DNA from: Pseudomonadota bacterium
GTDB lineage: Bacteria > Pseudomonadota > Gammaproteobacteria > Acidiferrobacterales > UBA6901
Length of the DNA stretch: 48,036 nt
Direction of reading: 5' to 3'
NCBI GenBank assembly: GCA_021778035.1
Contig: JAJYCY010000010.1
Coordinates: 1 to 48,036, forward strand
Part shown: positions 41,199-48,036 of the stretch, piece by piece
Layout: each line of letters starts with the position of its first letter
Numbering within the stretch: position 1 is the stretch's first letter
Notes under the pieces: model-generated
Told to the model about the DNA's origin: nothing
The model's input: only the letters and a program-made list of their open reading frames with translations
The model's database searches: none
Translations under genes and position numbers: made by a program

Positions 41199-41237
41199 CG
41201 GAGGAGCTGCCCGCGCATATCGCCAAGGAGCAGAAAC

Positions 41238-41708
41238 GTGAACGTAAACGCAACCCTGTTTGGCCAGATGATCACCTTCGCGGTCCTGGTCGTCTTCGTC
41301 TGGCGCGTCCTCTGGGGTCCGATGACACGAATGCTTGCGGCGCGCAGCCAGCGCATCGCGGACGGCCTGGCCGCGGGCGAGAAGGGCCGGCACGATCTGG
41401 AACGTGCGCAGAAGCGCGCGGTGGACCTGTTGCGCGAGACCCGGCAGCAGGCGAGCGAAATCCTGGCGCAGGCGGAGAAGCGCGCGGGGGAGATCATCGA
41501 CGAAGCCAAGACGCACGCAAAGAGCGAGGCCGAAGCCATCATCGCCGGTGCGAGAAACGAGATCGAACGCGAAGTCAACGCTGCGCGCGAGCAGCTGCGC
41601 ACCGCCGTGGCGAATCTTGCCGTGATTGCGGCTGAGCGCATCCTGGAAGAAAAAATCGACGTCACCGCCCACGCCCGGATGCTCGGCGCGGTAGTCCAGC
41701 AACTCTGA
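41238..41708 (+). CDS. atpF: ATP synthase subunit b
   Basis: 156 aa from a GTG with AAGGAG upstream. A single N-terminal membrane helix ([19 protein letters not shown]) is followed by a long charged coiled coil ([20 protein letters not shown] and onward). It is the peripheral stalk linking subunit a to F1 through delta. The length equals E. coli b. Confidence 0.97.
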   Translation: MNVNATLFGQMITFAVLVVFVWRVLWGPMTRMLAARSQRIADGLAAGEKGRHDLERAQKRAVDLLRETRQQASEILAQAEKRAGEIIDEAKTHAKSEAEAIIAGARNEIEREVNAAREQLRTAVANLAVIAAERILEEKIDVTAHARMLGAVVQQL

Positions 41709-41718
41709 GAAAGCGGCA

Positions 41719-42255
41719 ATGTCAGAACAGATCACGCTTGCACGTCCGTATGCCGATGCCGTTTTTGCCCTGGCCACGGATCACGACCAGCTGGCGAGGT
41801 GGTCATCGACTCTGGCGCTGCTGGCGGCGGTCGCATCCGATCCGCAGGTCATCGCGCTTTCCCAGGACCCGCGTGTCACGCGCGGTCACCTTGTCCGGCT
41901 GTTTCTCGAGCTCGGTGGTGGCGAAGGCGGCGGCGATGTTGAAAATCTGCTGCGTCTGCTGCAGCACAACAACCGCATCGCGCTGCTTCCGGAAATCGCG
42001 CGCCAGTTCGAGCAGCTGAAAGCCGAGGCGCAAGGCAGCATCGACGCGGAAGTGGTGTCGGCCTTCGAGGTGGAACCTGCACAGATGAAGTCCATTTCTG
42101 ATGCACTGCACAGAAAGCTCGGGCGCGACATACACCTGACCTCCAGAGTCGACAGATCGCTCATCGGTGGTATCGTGATCCGCGCCGGAGACCTGGTAAT
42201 AGACGGTTCGGTGCGCGGGCGGCTGCGCTCCCTGGCGGCCCAGCTGACCGGCTAG
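41719..42255 (+). CDS. atpH: ATP synthase subunit delta
   Basis: 178 aa. Binds the top of F1 and the b stalk. Starts TLARPYADAVFALA, the family N-terminus, and ends RVDRSLIGGIVIRAGDLVIDGSV, the conserved C-terminal segment. It lies 10 bp after atpF. The next gene, atpA, is 179 bp away, an unusually wide gap for this operon. Confidence 0.97.
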   Translation: MSEQITLARPYADAVFALATDHDQLARWSSTLALLAAVASDPQVIALSQDPRVTRGHLVRLFLELGGGEGGGDVENLLRLLQHNNRIALLPEIARQFEQLKAEAQGSIDAEVVSAFEVEPAQMKSISDALHRKLGRDIHLTSRVDRSLIGGIVIRAGDLVIDGSVRGRLRSLAAQLTG

Positions 42256-42275
42256 GAAACTCGTGACAGGACCGC

Positions 42276-42431
42276 ATGTCTAATACGCGATATCATTGCG
42301 ATCACATAAAGATAAACCGGACAATGCCAGTCACCGCACATTGCGCAGCAGAAGCTTCGGATGCAGAAAGCGGTATGGTACGGATGCTGGTTCAGAGTTT
42401 TTCCACGTCTAGGATTTCTTCTAAAAGGTAA
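42276..42431 (+). CDS. Candidate 51-aa small ORF between atpH and atpA
   Basis: ATG at 42276 with AGGA 4 nt before it; the stop TAA ends 3 bp before the atpA ATG, so it fills the gap almost exactly and contains atpA's own AAAAGG. The product begins MSNTRYHCDHIKINRTMPVT and has no membrane segment. It is too short for the ORF track, resembles nothing I know, and the gap is less GC-rich than its neighbours. It may be chance. Confidence 0.2.
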   Translation: MSNTRYHCDHIKINRTMPVTAHCAAEASDAESGMVRMLVQSFSTSRISSKR

Positions 42432-42434
42432 CCA

Positions 42435-43979
42435 ATGGCACAACTCAACCCTTCCGAAATCAGCGAACTGATCCGCGCACGAATAGAGAAATTCGAGCCA
42501 CGCGCCGAAGCGCGCACCGAAGGCACCGTGGTTAGCATTACCGACGGTATCGTCCGCATCCATGGACTCGATGCCGTCATGCAGGGCGAAATGATCGAAT
42601 TTCCCGGCAACACCTTCGGCCTTGCGCTCAACCTCGAGCGCGACTCCGTCGGTGCCGTGGTGCTGGGGGACTACGAGCACATCGGCGAAGGCGACAGCGC
42701 CCGCTGTACCGGGCGCATCCTGGAAGTTCCAGTCGGCCCCGAGCTCGTGGGCCGGGTTGTCGACGCCCTCGGAAACCCGATCGACGGACGCGGGTCCGTC
42801 GGTGCAAAGCTTACATCGCCGATCGAAAAGGTTGCGCCGGGTGTGATCACCCGTCAGTCGGTCTCCACGCCGGTGCAGACCGGACTCAAGGCCATCGATG
42901 CCATGGTTCCGATCGGCCGCGGCCAGCGCGAGCTCATCATCGGCGACCGCCAGACCGGCAAGACCGCGGTGGCGATCGACGCGATCATCAACCAGAAAGG
43001 CAGCGGGGTCACCTGCATCTACGTGGCGATCGGACAGAAAGCATCCTCGGTGGCAAATGTCGTGCGCAAGCTCGAGGAATACGGCGCCATGGAGCATACG
43101 ATCGTTGTCGCCGCGACCGCTTCCGAATCAGCCGCCATGCAGTACATCGCCCCGTACTGCGGTTGCGCCATGGGCGAGTATTTCCGCGACCATGGCCAGG
43201 ATGCGCTCATCATCTATGATGATCTCACCAAGCAGGCCTGGGCGTACCGGCAGATCTCGCTGCTGCTGCGCCGGCCTCCCGGCCGCGAGGCCTATCCCGG
43301 TGACGTGTTCTATCTCCATTCCCGTCTCCTCGAGCGCGCCGCGCGCGTCAACAGTGAATATGTGGAGCGGGCAACCGGAGGCCAGGTGCGCGGGCGCAGC
43401 GGTTCGCTTACCGCGTTGCCGATCATCGAGACCCAGGCGGGCGACGTCTCGGCCTTCGTTCCGACCAATGTTATCTCGATCACCGACGGGCAGATTTTTC
43501 TCGAGACCGATCTTTTCAATGCCGGCGTGCGACCGGCCATCAACGCCGGGCTGTCCGTGTCACGGGTGGGCGGCGCCGCGCAGACCAAGATCATCAAGCG
43601 CCTCGGTGGCGGTGTGCGCCTCGCGCTTGCCCAGTACCGGGAACTCGCAGCGTTTGCGCAGTTTGCGTCCGATCTGGACGCCGCCACGCGCAAGCAGCTT
43701 GACCGCGGTCAGCGCATCACCGAACTCATGAAACAAAAGCAGTACTCGCCCATGACGGTCGCCGAGATGGCGATTTCCCTCTACGCAGCCAACCAGGGGC
43801 ACCTCGACGGGATCGAGGTCTCCAAGGTCCAGGCATTCGAGGCGGCGCTGCTCTCCTATATGCGTACCTCGCAGGCCGCGCTCATGGAACAGATCAACGG
43901 ATCGGGCGACTACAATGACGAGATCGCGGCTGCTCTCGAGGCCGCGATCGGACAGTTCCAGGCGAATCACACATGGTAA
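42435..43979 (+). CDS. atpA: ATP synthase subunit alpha
   Basis: 514 aa, regulatory nucleotide-binding subunit of F1. Walker A is [13 protein letters not shown]; the region [20 protein letters not shown] and the arginine-finger segment near [17 protein letters not shown] are intact. The N-terminus is [25 protein letters not shown] lies 6 nt before the ATG. It follows the wide gap after atpH. Confidence 0.98.
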   Translation: MAQLNPSEISELIRARIEKFEPRAEARTEGTVVSITDGIVRIHGLDAVMQGEMIEFPGNTFGLALNLERDSVGAVVLGDYEHIGEGDSARCTGRILEVPVGPELVGRVVDALGNPIDGRGSVGAKLTSPIEKVAPGVITRQSVSTPVQTGLKAIDAMVPIGRGQRELIIGDRQTGKTAVAIDAIINQKGSGVTCIYVAIGQKASSVANVVRKLEEYGAMEHTIVVAATASESAAMQYIAPYCGCAMGEYFRDHGQDALIIYDDLTKQAWAYRQISLLLRRPPGREAYPGDVFYLHSRLLERAARVNSEYVERATGGQVRGRSGSLTALPIIETQAGDVSAFVPTNVISITDGQIFLETDLFNAGVRPAINAGLSVSRVGGAAQTKIIKRLGGGVRLALAQYRELAAFAQFASDLDAATRKQLDRGQRITELMKQKQYSPMTVAEMAISLYAANQGHLDGIEVSKVQAFEAALLSYMRTSQAALMEQINGSGDYNDEIAAALEAAIGQFQANHTW

Positions 43980-44032
43980 CCACCATAACGCGCCGCAACC
44001 CCCCGGTCGCACGCGAGGAGGGCTGATCCGCC

Positions 44033-44893
44033 ATGGCCGCAGGCAAGGAAATCCGCAACCAGATCCGCAGCGTGCGCAACACGCAGAAGATCACCAAGGC
44101 GATGGAGATGGTCGCAGCAAGCAAGATGCGCCGCGCCCAGGAGCGCATGCGCGCCGCCCGCCCCTATGCCGAGAAGATCCGGGGCGTGATCGGGCACCTG
44201 CGGTATGCCCATCCCGAATATCACCACCCCTTCCTAGAGCGCCGGACCGTGCGGCACGCAGGCCTGTTGCTCGTTACCTCGGACCGGGGGCTGTGCGGAG
44301 GACTCAACACCAACGCGCTCAAGGTGGCTGTCAGGCAGATGCATGCCTGGCACGAGCAGGGAATCGAAACCGAGGTCGGCACCTTCGGCACGAAAGGTTT
44401 CGCCTTCATGAAGCGCATCGGCGCGCACATCACGACTCACACTCCGCGTCTCGGTGACGCCCCACGCGCCGAGGACCTGATCGGTGGCGTGAAAGCCATG
44501 CTGGATGCCTACCGCAGCGGTGCGCTCGACAGCCTGCATATCGTCTTCAACCGTTTCGTCAACACGATGTCCCAGCAGCCTGTTCTCGAGCGTCTGCTGC
44601 CGCTTGAGGGCAGCGGCGACAGTGAGCTCAAGCACTACTGGGACTATCTCTACGAGCCGGATGCAAAGGAAGTCCTGGATGATCTGCTAAAACGCTATCT
44701 CGAGACCCAGGTCTACCGGGCGGTCGTCGAGAATCTCGCCTGCGAGCAGTCAGCGCGCATGGTGGCGATGAAGTCAGCATCGGATAACGCCGGAAAGATG
44801 ATCGATGAACTGCGGCTGCGCTACAACAAGGCGCGTCAGGCAGCGATCACCCAGGAGCTTTCCGAGATCGTCGGCGGCGCTGCGGCGGTATAG
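44033..44893 (+). CDS. atpG: ATP synthase subunit gamma
   Basis: 286 aa central rotor shaft. The N-terminal coiled coil is [20 protein letters not shown]; the internal [16 protein letters not shown] and the C-terminal [20 protein letters not shown] with [18 protein letters not shown] are the family signature. It lies 53 bp after atpA. Confidence 0.98.
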   Translation: MAAGKEIRNQIRSVRNTQKITKAMEMVAASKMRRAQERMRAARPYAEKIRGVIGHLRYAHPEYHHPFLERRTVRHAGLLLVTSDRGLCGGLNTNALKVAVRQMHAWHEQGIETEVGTFGTKGFAFMKRIGAHITTHTPRLGDAPRAEDLIGGVKAMLDAYRSGALDSLHIVFNRFVNTMSQQPVLERLLPLEGSGDSELKHYWDYLYEPDAKEVLDDLLKRYLETQVYRAVVENLACEQSARMVAMKSASDNAGKMIDELRLRYNKARQAAITQELSEIVGGAAAV

Positions 44894-46312
<1,419 letters not shown>

Positions 46313-46359
46313 CAGATCCTGCGCAGACACGGCACGTTTAAGGCTTCAAGGAGACTTCC

Positions 46360-46785
46360 ATGGCAATGACCCTGCACGTTGACATCGTCAGCGCCGAGCA
46401 GGAAATCTACTCCGGAGCGGCAGAGATGCTTCTTGCTCCGCTCGAAAGCGGGGAAATCGGTGTCCTGCCGCGCCATGCTCCGCTGCTCGCCCGGCTCAAG
46501 CCAGGCGAGATCCGCGTGCGCCACAGTGGCCGCGAGGACCTGTATTTCTACGTCTCGGGCGGGCTTCTGGAGATTCAGCCACACTCCGTCACGATACTCG
46601 CTGACACCGCGCTGCGGGCCAAGGACATCGACGAGGCGGCCGTGCTCAAGGCGAAAGCCGCTGCCGAAGAGGCGATGAAGAGCCGCCGCAGCGATATCGA
46701 ATATGCCCGCGCGCAGGCCGATCTTGCGCAGGCGGTGGCGCAGCTGCGGACAGTACGCAAGCTGAGAGAGAAACTGCCCAGATGA
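46360..46785 (+). CDS. atpC: ATP synthase subunit epsilon
   Basis: 141 aa. N-terminal beta sandwich (LHVDIVSAEQEIYSGAAEM, GEIGVLPRHAPLLARLKPG) and C-terminal helix pair (YARAQADLAQAVAQLRTVRK). It links gamma to the c-ring and restrains ATP hydrolysis. AAGGAG precedes the ATG. Last gene of the operon. Confidence 0.97.
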   Translation: MAMTLHVDIVSAEQEIYSGAAEMLLAPLESGEIGVLPRHAPLLARLKPGEIRVRHSGREDLYFYVSGGLLEIQPHSVTILADTALRAKDIDEAAVLKAKAAAEEAMKSRRSDIEYARAQADLAQAVAQLRTVRKLREKLPR

Positions 46786-46828
46786 GCCCCGCACTGCCGC
46801 CGGGCGCAGACCATCACGAAGGCGCATC

Positions 46829-47320
46829 ATGCGGGACGACCAGGTAGTCCGCAACAAGGTGGTGGCGCTGACCTACGTGCTGCGCAACGCCCAGGGGGAA
46901 ATTTTCGAGTACAGTGACCTGCCGGTTGAATACCTGCACGGATCCGGCAGCGAGCTGTTCGCCAAGATCGAGCAATCCCTCGAAGGTCATCACGTCGGCG
47001 AGCAGGTAACCGTGGAGCTGACGCCGGAAGAAGGCTTCGGTCCGCACATGCCCGGACTCACGTTTACCGATGACCTGGACAATGTGCCGCCGGAATACCA
47101 CCATGTCGGTGCCAGGCTGGAGGCCCAGAATGCCAAGGGCGAGGCCATGACCTTCGTCGTGACCCGGATCGAAGGCGGGAAGCTGACGGTGGATGCAAAT
47201 CACCCCCTGGCCGGCCAGACTGTCCAATTCGACGTGACCATCCGCGGACTGCGCGATGCGACTCCCGAGGAGCTGCGCCAGGGGCAACCGGCGACGGCAC
47301 GGCCTTCTGCCATCCAGTAG
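46829..47320 (+). CDS. FKBP-type peptidyl-prolyl isomerase, SlyD-like
   Basis: 163 aa. The FKBP half-sites with an inserted chaperone flap are clear: KVVALTYVLRNAQGEIFEYS, PVEYLHGSGSELFAKIEQSL, EGHHVGEQVTVELTPEEGFG, and the late DANHPLAGQTVQFDVTIRGL. This is the SlyD/FkpB layout without the long His-rich metal tail of E. coli SlyD. Cytosolic folding helper. It stands between atpC and glmU, which are often adjacent. Confidence 0.92.
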   Translation: MRDDQVVRNKVVALTYVLRNAQGEIFEYSDLPVEYLHGSGSELFAKIEQSLEGHHVGEQVTVELTPEEGFGPHMPGLTFTDDLDNVPPEYHHVGARLEAQNAKGEAMTFVVTRIEGGKLTVDANHPLAGQTVQFDVTIRGLRDATPEELRQGQPATARPSAIQ

Positions 47321-47492
47321 CTCGCCGATGGCGGTTTTGAGGTTTATACGTATAGAATATCCGCGGGCCGCGCGGACAGTGTCTGGCGCGCCGGCCGTAA
47401 GTCCGCGGAACCGTCCACAGGGCTAGTGCCCCGGAGTGCCGCCGGCTTTTCTGGATTCACGGACCGGACCCACCAGGGCAGAACGCTGTGCC

Positions 47493-48036
47493 ATGACCTC
47501 ATCTTTTCCTTCACCCGTCGACGTCATCATTCTGGCTGCCGGCAAAGGCACGCGCATGCGTTCCGTCGTGCCAAAGGTGCTGCATCCGCTGGCCGGCATC
47601 CCCCTGGCACAACACGTCATCCGGGCTGCGCAGGCGCTTGAACCGCGCAGCGTGCAGGTCGTCTACGGCCACGGTGGCGAACAGCTGCCCACAGTCCTCG
47701 GCGTGCAGCAGGTCGCCTGGGTGCTCCAGGCAGAGCAGAAGGGAACCGGACATGCGGTCCAGCAGGCCATGCCGGCGGTCGCGGCCGGCTCGATTGTGCT
47801 GGTTCTGTACGGTGATGTACCGTTGATCCGCCCGGACACGCTGCGTCCGCTGCTGGGTGCCGCGGGCCGGGGTGCGCTGGCCCTGCTTTCGGTCGAGCTG
47901 GAAGACCCGGCGGGCTACGGCCGCATCCTGCGCGATCCGGCAGGCGCAGTGACCGGTATCGTGGAGCAGAAAGATGCGTCACCGGACCAGAACAGAATCC
48001 GCGAAGTGAACACCGGCATCCTGGCGGCTGATGCGG
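47493..48036 (+). CDS. glmU: Bifunctional UDP-GlcNAc pyrophosphorylase / GlcN-1-P acetyltransferase, 5' part
   Basis: Open from the ATG at 47493 to the window edge (181 codons), so absent from the ORF track. The N-terminal uridylyltransferase domain shows VIILAAGKGTRMRS, QKGTGHAVQQAMP and LYGDVPLI. It makes UDP-N-acetylglucosamine for peptidoglycan and lipid A. The acetyltransferase half lies outside the window. The 172-bp leader contains TATACGTATA at 47345-47354 and a TAGAAT box but no clear -35. Confidence 0.95.
   Translation, partial: MTSSFPSPVDVIILAAGKGTRMRSVVPKVLHPLAGIPLAQHVIRAAQALEPRSVQVVYGHGGEQLPTVLGVQQVAWVLQAEQKGTGHAVQQAMPAVAAGSIVLVLYGDVPLIRPDTLRPLLGAAGRGALALLSVELEDPAGYGRILRDPAGAVTGIVEQKDASPDQNRIREVNTGILAADA

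Noticed and set aside
42252-43097. 281-aa minus-strand ORF covering the atpH-atpA gap
   Set aside because: Nearly all of it is antisense to atpA and its composition is shadow-like; only its 3' end lies in the gap.

Overview
This is a high-GC bacterial chromosome segment that carries the replication-origin neighbourhood of what is most likely a gammaproteobacterium. The support is the gene order dnaA-dnaN-recF-gyrB facing away from rpmH-rnpA-yidD-yidC-mnmE-mnmG, followed by rsmG-parA-parB and a complete atpIBEFHAGDC operon leading into glmU. The lipid A acyltransferase-type genes, apaG-apaH, and the def-fmt-rsmB block followed by ntrY-ntrX fit the same class. I cannot name the genus. Nearly everything is core chromosome: I see no insertion sequence, prophage, CRISPR array, tRNA or rRNA gene, and no obvious accessory system.

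Layout. 1-8.6 kb: a LysM protein (cut by the left edge) divergent from def-fmt-rsmB-DUF4390-ntrY-ntrX and a small TPR gene. 8.6-12.4 kb, minus strand: three tandem LpxL/HtrB-family acyltransferases, an AT-rich island and a TtcA-family gene. 12.6-16.3 kb: a methyl-cycle cluster, metK, a SAH riboswitch, ahcY and metF. 16.4-17.4 kb: two small unrecognised envelope or secreted proteins. 17.7-23.5 kb: typA facing prfC, then pip-apaH-apaG. 23.6-29.95 kb, minus strand: gyrB, recF, dnaN and dnaA, with two parS-like sites inside recF and an origin-like spacer between dnaN and dnaA. 30.1-35.8 kb: rpmH, rnpA, yidD, yidC, mnmE, mnmG. 35.8-38.9 kb: an antisense DUF2914 gene, then rsmG-parA-parB. 39.0-46.8 kb: a Sel1-repeat protein and the ATP synthase operon. 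46.8-48.0 kb: an FKBP-type isomerase and the 5' part of glmU (cut by the right edge).

How it works together. DnaA, DnaN, RecF and GyrB handle initiation and elongation of replication. ParA and ParB would act on the two parS-like sites about 11-12 kb away in recF. The rpmH-to-mnmG block serves ribosome and tRNA maturation and membrane protein insertion. MetK, AhcY and MetF run S-adenosylmethionine use and recycling, with AhcY apparently switched on by its own substrate through the riboswitch.

The observations most worth a second look are: the two parS-like sites in recF that both encode FHVEP; the origin-like spacer with a 20-bp perfect palindrome touching a DnaA box; the lack of any ordinary start codon for rnpA near rpmH; the NtrX-like regulator with a degenerate ATPase site; the three overlapping acyltransferase paralogs; the AT-rich island at the 3' end of ttcA; the 51-codon ORF that fills an unusual gap between atpH and atpA; and the Glu-type c subunit. 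I did not find a convincing undescribed multi-gene system.
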